64,000 bases of DNA, taken from the NCBI GenBank assembly GCA_050248715.1, contig JBFWRV010000002.1:124001-188000 (forward strand), in the 5' to 3' direction. The DNA is from AWTP1-13 sp050248715 (GTDB taxonomy: Bacteria; Pseudomonadota; Alphaproteobacteria; Rhizobiales; Hyphomicrobiaceae). Position numbers and translations under genes: made by a program. Positions 1 through 7,642 of this stretch are shown one piece after another. Below the pieces are notes generated by a model that was not told the origin of the DNA, did no database searches, and worked only from the letters and a program-made list of their open reading frames with translations. The number at the start of each line of letters is the position of its first letter. The stretch's first letter is position 1.

Positions 1-108
1 GGACGGCTGCAGCTGGGCGTGCGTCAAGCCTGGCCAGGCGGTCGCCGCCATGAGCGCCAGGAGCAGCGCGGCAGCGCGCACGCGGGATCGATTGCCTCTG
101 CTGCTCAT
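1..108 (-). CDS. Secreted protein of unknown function, 5' end only
   Basis: An open frame of exactly 36 codons begins at an ATG (108-106) and runs off the left edge of the window. The visible residues form a typical Sec signal peptide: a basic N-terminus (MSSRGNRSRVR), a hydrophobic Ala/Leu stretch at about residues 12-24, and a likely signal peptidase site after LTHA near residue 31. The mature protein therefore starts with QLQPS and lies outside the window, so no family can be assigned. Too little is present to judge more than that the product is exported. Confidence 0.6.
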   Translation of the reverse strand, partial: MSSRGNRSRVRAAALLLALMAATAWPGLTHAQLQPS

Positions 109-301
109 TCAGGCTCCGGACGCGTTGCTGACCAGGAAGGATGGCACGGCCAAAGCTAGCGGCAGTCCGCCTCCGCCGACACTTACCAGTCCGTAACCTG
201 CATGACGTGTGCGTGAGCGGTCCTACCCCGGCTCGTCCTTCGCGCGCGAGCCCGCGCGATCCCTCCTCGGCCTGCCCCGACCCGCCCTGAGCCCGTCGCG
301 A

Positions 302-366
302 ACCGTCCTGAGCCCGTCGAAAGACGGTGACGCACACCAAGCCGTGCTTCGACGAGCTCAGCACGG
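302..366. repeat. Pair of REP-like hairpins
   Basis: Two adjacent inverted repeats. The first has arms ACCGTC (302-307) and GACGGT (323-328). The second has perfect 7-bp arms CCGTGCT (342-348) and AGCACGG (360-366) around the 11-nt loop TCGACGAGCTC. The loop core (GAGC..GTCGA in one orientation) recurs in the hairpins at 44.65 and 45.78 kb, so these belong to one dispersed intergenic repeat family of this genome. The position downstream of the heme monooxygenase gene suits a transcript-end or mRNA-stability role, which is inference. Confidence 0.6.
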
Positions 367-466
367 GGTTGGAGCAAGCTCAGCACGGGGTTGGGAGCAA
401 GTTCAGCACGGGGGGTGGAGCAAGGCCTGCGCGGGGTTGGATCTAGCTCAGCACGGGGAGTGGAGC
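355..466. repeat. Degenerate tandem repeat, five units of 22-23 bp
   Basis: Five head-to-tail units at 355-376, 377-399, 400-422, 423-444 and 445-466. Each is built on AGCTCAGCACGGGGTTGG followed by AGCA or a variant; unit 4 is the most diverged. The unit begins with the right arm of the adjacent REP-like hairpin, so it looks like tandem amplification of half an element. There are no spacers of constant length with unique sequence, so this is not a CRISPR. Confidence 0.7.
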
Positions 467-487
467 GCGCAGCCCCGCAGCGCCGGA

Positions 488-841
488 CTACTCGGCCGCG
501 ACACGCCGCATGCCGCCCTCCGCCGTGACCTCCTGCAGCGCGTGGAAGCCCTCGAATTCCGGATGACCCAAGGTCGTCGGCTTGCTGTATCCGGCCCGCG
601 CATGCGCCTTGCGGAAGGCCTCCGACCTGGTCCAGTTCTCGAAGTCGGCATGCGAGCGCCACACCGTGTGCGAGGCATAGAGCACGTGGTCCTCCCGCTC
701 CGGCCCGCGCAGCAGATGGAAGGCTACGAAGCCCGGCAGCTCGTGCAGGTGGCTCTCGCGGTTGAACCAGACGCTCTCGAACTCATCGGTTGCATCCTTC
801 AGAACCTTGAACCTGTTCATCGCGATGAACATGTCTGGCAT
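488..841 (-). CDS. Heme-degrading monooxygenase, IsdG/HmuQ-like (ABM domain)
   Basis: Predicted cytoplasmic protein of 117 aa with one antibiotic-biosynthesis-monooxygenase ferredoxin-like fold covering residues 4-95. The N-terminus MFIAMNRFKV and the segment with ELPGFVAFHLLRG and HVLYASHTVW are characteristic of IsdG-type enzymes, which open the heme ring and release iron; the closest family I recognise is HmuQ/HmuD of Bradyrhizobium. His and Trp residues near HTVWRSHADFENW fit heme contact positions. ATG at 841 is the listed start, but the family usually begins at MFIAMN three codons later. It is divergent from an Rrf2 regulator with a TGA-N9-TCA palindrome between them, suggesting iron control. 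The heme-oxygenase activity is inferred from family resemblance. Confidence 0.75.
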   Translation of the reverse strand: MPDMFIAMNRFKVLKDATDEFESVWFNRESHLHELPGFVAFHLLRGPEREDHVLYASHTVWRSHADFENWTRSEAFRKAHARAGYSKPTTLGHPEFEGFHALQEVTAEGGMRRVAAE

Positions 842-1032
842 CTCCTCGAACCAATTCGCGTTGCCGGGCGGAGCCCCGAAGAGGTGGCGGGAGCGGGCGT
901 CACCTCGCGGGTGCCGCGCCGGTCCACGGGCCGGTCGATGCTATGGGTTGGCTAGCTGGCTGGCGCCGTCCGGCGCCGGGATCGCGGGCTTGCTCGGACA
1001 GGCACGTACCACCCGCTGTCCGCTCCGACCAA

Positions 1033-1047
1033 AAGCTTGCCAAGCTT
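1033..1047. promoter_or_regulatory. Perfect 15-bp palindrome, candidate operator
   Basis: AAGCTTG-C-CAAGCTT, 7-bp arms around a single base, lying in the divergent spacer about 240 bp upstream of the Rrf2 start and 190 bp upstream of the heme monooxygenase start. No matching consensus is recognised. Confidence 0.35.
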
Positions 1048-1055
1048 AGGTTTCC

Positions 1056-1070
1056 TGACTAATGGAGTCA
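1056..1070. promoter_or_regulatory. IRO-box-like palindrome TGA-N9-TCA
   Basis: TGACT (1056-1060), AATGG, AGTCA (1066-1070): a perfect 5-bp inverted repeat that also fits TGA-N9-TCA, the iron-responsive operator recognised by RirA, an Rrf2-family iron sensor of rhizobia. It lies between a heme-degrading enzyme gene and an Rrf2-family gene, which makes iron-dependent control plausible. One such match is short and could be chance. Confidence 0.35.
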
Positions 1071-1286
1071 ATAATCGGGCCAGCCTGTTTCCCGTGCTCC
1101 CGCCGCGAAGTTCTGCCGCAAGCCCAACGCGTCGGTCGGGCCGATGCCGGCCGGTGATGCTTTGCCACAACGGGGTTCCTTTGGACAACCCCTTGGTCGA
1201 GCTTCGCCATCGCGGAAGGCTCGCTTTTGCAGGCTTCTCGTGCGATATGTTGGCGTCAACCGTGCTCTCCTGAGGCACCCGCTCCG

Positions 1287-1775
1287 ATGCGTCTCACCAA
1301 GTCGACGAGCCACGCTATCCGCATCCTGATCTCCTGCGCGCGCGCGGACGGCCACCTGCTCAAGGTGGCCGAGTTGTCGGAGCATCTGCAGATCACTCCG
1401 CAGAACGTCTTCAAGATCGTCAACCTGCTCGCCCGCGCCGGCCTCATCGAGGCCCTGCGCGGACGCAACGGCGGCGTGCGCCTTGCCAGCCCTGCCGGGT
1501 CGATCCGCATCGGCGACGTCGTGCGGGCGACGGAGGTGACCCACGTCGAGATCGAAGGCGGCGACGAGGGACGCCGGACCAAGCGCGGCCACGGGGTCAA
1601 CCAGATCCTCGACAACGCACTTGACGCCTTCATCGACGTGCTCGACCAGCATACGCTCGCCGACATGGCGGCGGGCAAGCAGCCCGATCCGAGACCGGCC
1701 CCGCGGCGCAGACCGGCTCGCGCGTCCGCCACCTCGGGAGCGCGCTACCGCCGGACCCTCCACGACAACTGCTGA
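1287..1775 (+). CDS. Rrf2-family transcriptional regulator lacking the Fe-S cysteines
   Basis: A 162-aa winged-helix DNA-binding protein. The canonical Rrf2 opening MRLTKSTSHAIRIL decides the start at ATG 1287; in-frame codons upstream do not resemble the family. Helix-turn-helix and wing span about residues 24-70 (KVAELSEHLQITPQNVFKIV, then RGRNGGVRLA), followed by the dimerisation helix NQILDNALDAFIDVL near 105-120 and the family motif TLADMA. The overall pattern resembles NsrR. The segment at about residues 88-103 that carries the cluster-binding Cys triad in IscR, NsrR and RirA reads IEGGDEGRRTKRG, with no Cys; the only cysteines are C17 and the last residue C162. It therefore probably does not hold a classical [Fe-S] cluster. 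Its target is unknown, though the divergent heme monooxygenase gene and the palindromes upstream are candidates. Confidence 0.85.
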   Translation: MRLTKSTSHAIRILISCARADGHLLKVAELSEHLQITPQNVFKIVNLLARAGLIEALRGRNGGVRLASPAGSIRIGDVVRATEVTHVEIEGGDEGRRTKRGHGVNQILDNALDAFIDVLDQHTLADMAAGKQPDPRPAPRRRPARASATSGARYRRTLHDNC

Positions 1776-1865
1776 CGTCCGCCGGCCGAGAGCGCTGCGG
1801 TCAAGGGTGGCTTTGCTCCCTGCTGGACTGCGCTAAGATGCCGGCTCCTGAAAATCCGGATCGCC

Positions 1866-2813
1866 ATGTCTCTCCTCATCGCCTGCAGCTCGCGCGCCGA
1901 CCAGTTCGCCGCCCTCGCGCGCGACCTCGCCCCCGGCCTCGATGTGCGCATCGCCCCCGACCTCGGCCGCCCCGAGGACATCCACTATGCCCTGGCCTGG
2001 CATCCCGAGCCCGGCCTCCTCAGGCGACTGCCCAATCTGCGCCTCATCGTCTCGATGGGTGCCGGCGTCGATCACATCCTGAAGGACCCCAATCTCCCGG
2101 ACGTGCCGATGGTGCGCTTCGTCGATCCCGACTTGACGGGCCGCATGGCGGAATACGTCGCGCTCCATGTTCTCTATCACCACCGCCGCATGACCGAATT
2201 CCGCGAGCTACAGCAGCGCAAAATCTGGAAGTACCTGCCCGAGCCCGCCGCGCATGAGCTTCGCGTCGGCATCATGGGCCTCGGCGTCCTGGGCATGGCT
2301 TCTGCCCGCGCGCTGTCGGTGTTCGGCTACCAGCTCCGCGGCTGGAGCCGCTCGCCAAAGACGCTCGACGGCATCGCCTGCTACACCGGCATGGACGAGC
2401 TCGATGCCTTCCTGGCCGACACGGACATCCTGGCGGTGCTCCTGCCGCTGACGCCCGCCACCCGTGGCCTGCTCGACCGCCATCTGATCGGCAAGCTGTC
2501 GCGCCGCGGGCGGGACGAGCGCTTTCCGGGTCCCGTGCTGATCAATGCGGGCCGCGGCGGCCTGCAGGTCGACGCCGATATTCTCCATTGTCTGGAGGCC
2601 GGCACGCTCTATGCGGCCTCGCTCGACGTGTTCGAGTCCGAGCCGCTGCCGCATTCGAGCCCGCTGTGGGCGCACCCCCGCGTCGTCGTCACCCCGCACA
2701 ACGCTGCAGAGAGCGCCCCCAAGGCCATCGTGCGCTACACGCTGAGCCAGATGGAGGCGCACCGGGCCGGCGCGAGGCTCGAGAACGTGGTGGACCTCGC
2801 CCGCGGGTATTGA
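1866..2813 (+). CDS. Glyoxylate/hydroxypyruvate reductase A-like D-2-hydroxyacid dehydrogenase
   Basis: A 315-aa NAD(P)-dependent dehydrogenase of the GhrA subgroup, predicted to reduce glyoxylate or hydroxypyruvate (or oxidise a related D-2-hydroxyacid) in the cytoplasm. The Rossmann motif GLGVLG is at residues 138-143. The catalytic Arg is R230 (INAGRGG), the Glu is E259 (FESEPL) and the His is H278 (TPHNAAES), so the triad is complete. Length and spacing match GhrA (about 312 aa). The gene stands alone and converges on emrB with a 12-bp gap. Substrate is not certain from sequence. Confidence 0.88.
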   Translation: MSLLIACSSRADQFAALARDLAPGLDVRIAPDLGRPEDIHYALAWHPEPGLLRRLPNLRLIVSMGAGVDHILKDPNLPDVPMVRFVDPDLTGRMAEYVALHVLYHHRRMTEFRELQQRKIWKYLPEPAAHELRVGIMGLGVLGMASARALSVFGYQLRGWSRSPKTLDGIACYTGMDELDAFLADTDILAVLLPLTPATRGLLDRHLIGKLSRRGRDERFPGPVLINAGRGGLQVDADILHCLEAGTLYAASLDVFESEPLPHSSPLWAHPRVVVTPHNAAESAPKAIVRYTLSQMEAHRAGARLENVVDLARGY

Positions 2814-2825
2814 GGCCCCTCGCGC

Positions 2826-4355
2826 TCAGCGCGCGGCGGCATAGTCGTGCTTGCTGGTACGGAACAGCACGATCAGCGGCAGCACCAGCAGGGTTGCCAC
2901 CATCATCAGCTTGAAGTCGTTGGCATAGGCGATGATGGTCGCCTGCTGGGTGATCAGGTTCTCCAGCAGCGCCCGCCCCGTCTCCGTCGCGGGGTCCAGC
3001 ATCGCCGCGCCCGGATCGGCGAGCGCCTGGTTGAAGGGCGTGATGCTCTCCGCCAGATGGGCGCGCATCATGATCGTCTTGTTCGTCAGGTTGGCGATGA
3101 CGATCGATACGCCGATCGAGCTGCCGAGGTTGCGGATCAGCGTCCACATGGCCGTTCCCTGCGTGCGCAGCGCCACCGGCACCGTTGCCAGCGCGATGGT
3201 GTTGAGCGGCACGAACATGAAGCCAAGCCCCAGCCCCTGCAGCATGCTGGTCCACACGATGGTGTACATGGCCGTATCCGGCGTGAAATCGGTCGCGAAG
3301 TACAGCGATACCGTGCAGCACAGGAGGCCGAACGCCAGGATGAAGCGGGCATCGAGGAGCATCATGATCCGGCCGGCGAACAGCATGGATATCGCCATGC
3401 CCGATCCGCGCGTCGCCAGCAGAAGCCCTGCATCGATGATGGGGTAGCCCATCAACCCCTGCAGCATGGGCGCCATCAGCGCCATCGACGCCACCAGCAT
3501 CACCCCGCACACGAACATGAAGGTGAGCCCGAGGATGAAGTTGCGATCGCGGAAGATGTCGATGGAGATGAACGGATTGGCCGTGGTGAGCGAGTGGGCG
3601 ATGAAGAAATAGAAGCCAGCGGCGGAGACGATGGCCATGGCCACGATCTCGTCGGCCTCGAACCATCCGAGCTGCTCGCCGCGGTCGAGCATGAGCTGCA
3701 GCGCGCCGATGGAGATGCTGAGGGTGGCAAAGCCGATCCAGTCGAAGGCGAGCCCGCGGTTCTCCTGCGTCTCGCGCATGAACGTGATGATGCCGAGCAC
3801 GGTGACGATGCCGACGGGAAGGTTGATGAAGAAGATCCAGCGCCAGTTGTAGTACTCGGTCAGCCAGCCGCCGAGGATCGGCCCCATGATGGGCCCGATC
3901 ATCACGCCCATGCCCCACAGCGACATGGCCCAGCCGCGCCGCTCCGGCGGGTAGATCTCCAGCATCACGGCTTGCGACAGGGGAACGAGGGCAGCCCCGA
4001 ACATGCCCTGCAGCACGCGGAACAGCACCATCTCCTCGATGTTCTGCGCCACGCCGCACAGCATGGAAGCGACGGTGAATCCGGTGACGCATACAATCAG
4101 CAGCTTCTTGATGCCGTAGCGCGTGGCAAGCCAGCCGACGGGCGAGGTCATCACCGCCGCCGCCACCACGTAGGAGGTGAGGACCCAGCTCACCTGGTCG
4201 AGCGTCGCCGAGAGGCTTCCCTGCATGTACGGCAGGGAGACGTTGGCGATGGTGATGTCGAGCACCTGCATGATGGTCGCCATCATGATGAAGATGGTGA
4301 CCAGCAGCCGCTGCAGCGCCGGGCTTGCAAGCTGGCGCGCGCGCTCCGGGTTCAT
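2826..4355 (-). CDS. emrB: EmrB/QacA-type MFS drug efflux permease (DHA2)
   Basis: A 509-aa inner-membrane proton-driven exporter of the 14-helix DHA2 family (E. coli EmrB is 512 aa). Motif C-like sequence MGVMIGPIMGPILGGWLTE follows helix 4-5, and WRWIFFINLPVG is typical of the family. The start is ATG 4355, which overlaps the stop of the upstream emrA-like gene (ATGA), so the two are translationally coupled. With the membrane fusion protein and the MarR regulator upstream it forms an emrRAB-type operon. It would expel hydrophobic toxic compounds across both membranes together with an outer-membrane channel that is not encoded here. Confidence 0.9.
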   Translation of the reverse strand: MNPERARQLASPALQRLLVTIFIMMATIMQVLDITIANVSLPYMQGSLSATLDQVSWVLTSYVVAAAVMTSPVGWLATRYGIKKLLIVCVTGFTVASMLCGVAQNIEEMVLFRVLQGMFGAALVPLSQAVMLEIYPPERRGWAMSLWGMGVMIGPIMGPILGGWLTEYYNWRWIFFINLPVGIVTVLGIITFMRETQENRGLAFDWIGFATLSISIGALQLMLDRGEQLGWFEADEIVAMAIVSAAGFYFFIAHSLTTANPFISIDIFRDRNFILGLTFMFVCGVMLVASMALMAPMLQGLMGYPIIDAGLLLATRGSGMAISMLFAGRIMMLLDARFILAFGLLCCTVSLYFATDFTPDTAMYTIVWTSMLQGLGLGFMFVPLNTIALATVPVALRTQGTAMWTLIRNLGSSIGVSIVIANLTNKTIMMRAHLAESITPFNQALADPGAAMLDPATETGRALLENLITQQATIIAYANDFKLMMVATLLVLPLIVLFRTSKHDYAAAR

Positions 4356-5461
4356 TTGCGCGTATCCAAGGCGGCGGAGCTGACGCCGAAGAAGTTGGCG
4401 AGCCGGCCCCGCCGGCCGGTATCGATCTCCACCGTCGCGCTCATGCCCGCGCGCAGCCGGCCCATGTCCTGGCCCGGCTCGAACTCGACGCGCAGCGGCA
4501 CGCGCTGCACGATCTTGATCCAGTTGCCGGCCGCATTCTGCGGCGGAAGGATCGCGAACTGGGCGCCGGTGCCGGGACTGATGGCCGCAACCCTGCCGGT
4601 CCAGTGGCGCGACGGGAAGGCGTCGACCGTGATCGTCACGGGCTGGCCGGGCCGCACGTAGGTCAGGTCGGTCTCCTTGGGGTTGGCGTCGACCCACACC
4701 GTCTCGCTGCCGATGATGCTGAACACGGCCATGCCTGCCGTCAGATACCGCCCCATCTGGATGCTCGTCACCTGCGTGGCGACGCCGGCGATGGGCGCGC
4801 GCAGCACCGTGTTGGCCAGGTCGCGCTGGGCCCGCTCGAGCGCGGTGTGGGCCTCGACGTACTGGGGATATTTGTCGAGCGGAAGGGCGACATCGCCCTG
4901 CAGCTGGTTGAGCGTGACCGCCTCCTGCTGCTCCAGCTGCTCCAGTTGTGCCTTGGAGGCCATCAGCAGCACGCGCGACTTGTCGAGGTCGGATGGCGTG
5001 CTGATGCGACTGCTGAGAAGCGAGGTCTTGCGATCGAAGTCGGCCTGGTTGGCGGCAACGCTCTGGCGGACCAGCTCGATCTGCTTGCCGAGGCTCGCGT
5101 GCGTGCTCTTGAGATTGTCGAACTCGGTCTTGACGCGCGCGACCTTGGCCTCGGCCTCTTGTGACGCCAGGCGATAGGGTACGGGATCAATCGCGAAGAG
5201 CTCGTCGCCGGGCACAAGCTGCTGCCCCTCGACGACGGCGATGCGCATCACCTTGCCCGATACCTCCGGTGTAATCAGCACCTTCTGGGCGCCGACATAG
5301 GCGTTGTCGGTGGAAACGTAGCGTCCCCCCGTCAGGTAGAAGTATCCCCCCAGCAGAGCTGCCAGCGCCGGCAAGATCACCATCAGCGTGACCCGCAGCG
5401 TCGGCAGGCGCAGCGCGGGCGCGGCAGAAGTTCGCAGCTGGGCGGACGCATCGACCGTCAT
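4352..5461 (-). CDS. emrA: EmrA-type membrane fusion protein (HlyD family)
   Basis: A 369-aa periplasmic adaptor of an MFS efflux system. One N-terminal membrane anchor (about residues 23-45, VTLMVILPALAALLGGYFYL), then the lipoyl half-motif STDNAYVGAQKVLITPEVSGKV, a long coiled-coil hairpin (residues about 95-190), the second lipoyl half LRAPIAGVATQVTSIQMG and a beta-barrel domain. ATG 5461 overlaps the stop of the marR gene (TGATG); a GTG one codon upstream is an alternative start. It sits between the MarR regulator and the emrB-like permease with 1-4 bp overlaps, so the three genes form one transcript. Confidence 0.9.
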   Translation of the reverse strand: MTVDASAQLRTSAAPALRLPTLRVTLMVILPALAALLGGYFYLTGGRYVSTDNAYVGAQKVLITPEVSGKVMRIAVVEGQQLVPGDELFAIDPVPYRLASQEAEAKVARVKTEFDNLKSTHASLGKQIELVRQSVAANQADFDRKTSLLSSRISTPSDLDKSRVLLMASKAQLEQLEQQEAVTLNQLQGDVALPLDKYPQYVEAHTALERAQRDLANTVLRAPIAGVATQVTSIQMGRYLTAGMAVFSIIGSETVWVDANPKETDLTYVRPGQPVTITVDAFPSRHWTGRVAAISPGTGAQFAILPPQNAAGNWIKIVQRVPLRVEFEPGQDMGRLRAGMSATVEIDTGRRGRLANFFGVSSAALDTRK

Positions 5462-5958
5462 CACGGATGCCCCTGCCGCAGTTTCCCGTTCGCGCCGTTG
5501 CCGGAGGCGATGCGTTTGCCGGACGCGATGCGGATGTTGTTCCTGAGCCGCAGCAGCACCTGCAGCAGCTCGGCCACCTCCGCGTCGTCCATCGGCGCCA
5601 GGATGCCCGCCGCAATCTCACGGCCCAGCGGAGCCAGCTGCACGAGCGTCGCGCGCCCTTTGTCCGTAAGGTAGAGCCGGTTCGCCCGTCGGTCACTGGG
5701 ATGCGGCCGGCGCTGCACCAGACCGTGCTCGCACAGCTTGTCGATGAGGCGCACGAGCGAGATCGGCTGGATCTCCAGGCTTTCGGCCATCTCCGACTGC
5801 GTCATCCCTTCATGCCGCTCCAGGCGCAACAGCACGCCCCATTGGGCCCGGGTCATGCCATGCTCGCGCGCGCACTGGTCGATGTAGGTGCGCATCGACC
5901 GCGCCACATCGGAGAGCTGGAAGAGGAACTCGCGGCGGATGTTGGGGGTGCGGCTCAT
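5461..5958 (-). CDS. MarR-family repressor of the efflux operon
   Basis: A 165-aa winged-helix regulator, first gene of the operon with the emrA- and emrB-like genes. Start is ATG 5958 (MSRTPNIRREFLFQLSDVAR). The DNA-recognition helix and wing lie at about residues 55-95 (MTQSEMAESLEIQPISLVRL, then RPHPSDRRANRLYLT), with the conserved MarR motif DRRANRLYLTDKG. By analogy with EmrR it likely represses its own operon and is released by small hydrophobic ligands. A short palindrome just upstream (5969-5980) is a candidate operator. Ligand unknown. Confidence 0.88.
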   Translation of the reverse strand: MSRTPNIRREFLFQLSDVARSMRTYIDQCAREHGMTRAQWGVLLRLERHEGMTQSEMAESLEIQPISLVRLIDKLCEHGLVQRRPHPSDRRANRLYLTDKGRATLVQLAPLGREIAAGILAPMDDAEVAELLQVLLRLRNNIRIASGKRIASGNGANGKLRQGHP

Positions 5959-5968
5959 GTACTCATTA

Positions 5969-5980
5969 TAAGCAAGCTTA
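5969..5980. promoter_or_regulatory. Candidate MarR operator
   Basis: TAAGC-AA-GCTTA, 5-bp arms, ending 11 bp upstream of the marR ATG inside an AT-rich stretch. MarR repressors commonly bind short palindromes overlapping their own promoter, so autorepression is plausible. Confidence 0.4.
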
Positions 5981-6067
5981 CGATCTTTCACTATGCCGCC
6001 ACTTGGAGGGGCTGATATGCATCGCCTCCAAATCATCGCCCGCCATCCCACGCTCAGGCCCGGACCC

Positions 6068-6084
6068 TAATACGGGAGGTATTA
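6068..6084. promoter_or_regulatory. Palindrome TAATAC-N5-GTATTA, candidate operator of RND operon
   Basis: Perfect 6-bp arms around GGGAG in the spacer between two efflux operons, about 380 bp upstream of the RND adaptor start. It is AT-rich in a GC-rich background, as expected for an operator. No TetR gene is adjacent; the divergent MarR or a distant regulator may use it. Confidence 0.35.
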
Positions 6085-6463
6085 ACGGAGCCGGGCGAGG
6101 GCCGCGGACCAGCGAAGGACGGTTAACATCACCAAAATGCCGCCAAGATCTTCGGGTGCTGGATAGGCTTCAGCAGCTCTTGGAGAGCCGCGCCGGCCGC
6201 GGGGACGTCGATCAGATACCCAGCTGCGGCCCTGACTTCCGTATTTGCCCGGCTCTCCTGATCAACGGCCTATGACTCGCGGCCGTTGAACGTGTAGGAG
6301 GCGTGCCAATTCCCCAACCACCCGGACGCACCATGGACACCCGCCGCCGCCAACGTCTTCCCGCACCCCGGCCCGATTCCGCGGGAAGGGCCCTGCCCGA
6401 CCGCTCTCGAACCGGGGTCGTCGCACCCAGACCGTCGCAACCTCGCTCGTCAGCTCCAGCGCC

Positions 6464-7627
6464 ATGAAGACACGCTTCCTCATAACGGCTGTGGTGATCG
6501 CCGCCCTGCTCGGCGGCCTCTCCTATTTTCAGTTCATCTTCAAGCCGCAGATGATCCGCCAGTTCCTGTCGCAGATGACGCCGCCGCCGGCCACCGTGAC
6601 GGCGGAACCTGCCAAGGCCGAGCGCTGGGTCGAGCGGCTGACCTCCATCGGCACGCTGACCGCATCGCAGGGCGTCGACATCACCAGTCAGGTCGCCGGC
6701 ATCGTCACCGAGGTGCTGATCGACAGCGGCAAGGAGGTGGAGCACGGCACGAAGCTGGTTCAGCTCGACATCGCCGTGGAGCTTGCCGACCTGGCGAGCG
6801 CGAAGGCGATCGTGCGCGAAGCAGAGGTGGCCTACGACCGCCAGGCCGACCTGCTCCAGAAAAAAGTGACCTCGGAAGCGAACCTCGACACGGCCCGCTC
6901 CAAGCGCGACACGGCCCAGGCAGCCGTCAAGCGCATCGAGGCGGTCATCGCCCAGAAATCCATCTCGGCTCCATTCGGCGGCCGCGTAGGCATCCGAAAA
7001 GTCGAGAAGGGCCAGTACGTGTCGGCCGGCCTGCCGCTCGTCTCGCTGCAGGCGCTCGATCCGATACGCGCCGACTTCCCTGTGCCAGAGCAGCAGATCG
7101 GCAAGCTGAGTGTGGGCCAGAGGGTCGAGCTCACCGTCGATGCCTATCCCAACAAGGTGTTCAAGGGCGAGATCCAGTCCCTCGACGCGCGCGTGGCGCA
7201 GGACACGCGCACCCTTCTCGTCCGCGCCATCCTCCCCAACCGGGAGCGCAAACTCCTGCCCGGCATGTTTGCCAACCTCACGGTCCTCGTCGGCGACCCA
7301 GCCGACGTCACGACCGTGCCGCGCACCGCCGTGACCTACAGCCTCTACGGCGACAGCGTCTACGTGGTGAAGCCTGCGCCTCCGAAGGAGAGCCCGACCC
7401 CGCCGGCGGCGGCCGCCGCGGCCCAGCCCGCCGAGCCGGGGCTCATCGCCGAGCGCCGCTTCGTCAAGACAGGCCAGGTGCGGGAGGAGCGTGTCGCGAT
7501 CCTGTCCGGCCTTGCGGTCGGCGAGCAGGTGGTGACGACCGGGCAGATCAAGCTCAACCCGGGCGCCGCCATCCGCATCGACAACACCCAGCCCCTGGTC
7601 CGCCCGGAAGAGCGGCCCAAGCAATAG
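6464..7627 (+). CDS. RND efflux periplasmic adaptor (MexE/AcrA-like membrane fusion protein)
   Basis: A 387-aa adaptor subunit. A single N-terminal hydrophobic segment (about residues 5-28) without lipobox anchors it in the inner membrane. Then come the barrel-sandwich motif GVDITSQVAGIVTEVLIDSG, a helical hairpin at about 105-155, ISAPFGGRVGIRKVEKGQYV closing the lipoyl domain, and a beta-barrel with LLPGMFANLTVLVG. A low-complexity Pro/Ala linker at about 306-328 (SPTPPAAAAAAQPAEP) interrupts the membrane-proximal domain. The RND permease gene starts 15 bp downstream, so the two are co-transcribed. Confidence 0.9.
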   Translation: MKTRFLITAVVIAALLGGLSYFQFIFKPQMIRQFLSQMTPPPATVTAEPAKAERWVERLTSIGTLTASQGVDITSQVAGIVTEVLIDSGKEVEHGTKLVQLDIAVELADLASAKAIVREAEVAYDRQADLLQKKVTSEANLDTARSKRDTAQAAVKRIEAVIAQKSISAPFGGRVGIRKVEKGQYVSAGLPLVSLQALDPIRADFPVPEQQIGKLSVGQRVELTVDAYPNKVFKGEIQSLDARVAQDTRTLLVRAILPNRERKLLPGMFANLTVLVGDPADVTTVPRTAVTYSLYGDSVYVVKPAPPKESPTPPAAAAAAQPAEPGLIAERRFVKTGQVREERVAILSGLAVGEQVVTTGQIKLNPGAAIRIDNTQPLVRPEERPKQ

Positions 7628-7642
7628 CGGAGCGACGAGCCC

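Larger units (their letters stand above)
109..487. other. Gene-free stretch with REP-like repeats
   Basis: No convincing gene is seen between the secreted-protein start and the heme monooxygenase stop. Most of the right half is taken up by two REP-like hairpins and a degenerate tandem array (annotated separately). Reading frames across it consist of repeated Arg/Ala/Pro-rich strings produced by the repeat and are not genes. Confidence 0.6.
842..1286. other. Divergent intergenic region, heme monooxygenase / Rrf2 gene
   Basis: A 445-bp gap between two divergent genes with no convincing coding frame. It holds two neighbouring palindromes at 1033-1070 (annotated separately) that are candidate operator sequences for one or both promoters. 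Nothing else identifiable. Confidence 0.5.
5959..6463. other. Divergent promoter region between two efflux operons
   Basis: A 505-bp gene-free spacer between the emrRAB-type operon (minus) and the RND operon (plus). It contains two palindromes, 5969-5980 and 6068-6084, annotated separately. No small gene with a convincing ribosome-binding site was found. Confidence 0.5.

Noticed and set aside
355..466. CRISPR array
   Set aside because: Units are contiguous 22-23 bp tandem copies without unique spacers, and no cas gene is present.
2826..4697. EmrB-like gene starting as far upstream as 4697
   Set aside because: The extra N-terminus is Arg-rich out-of-frame emrA sequence. The ATGA overlap at 4355 and family length fix the start.
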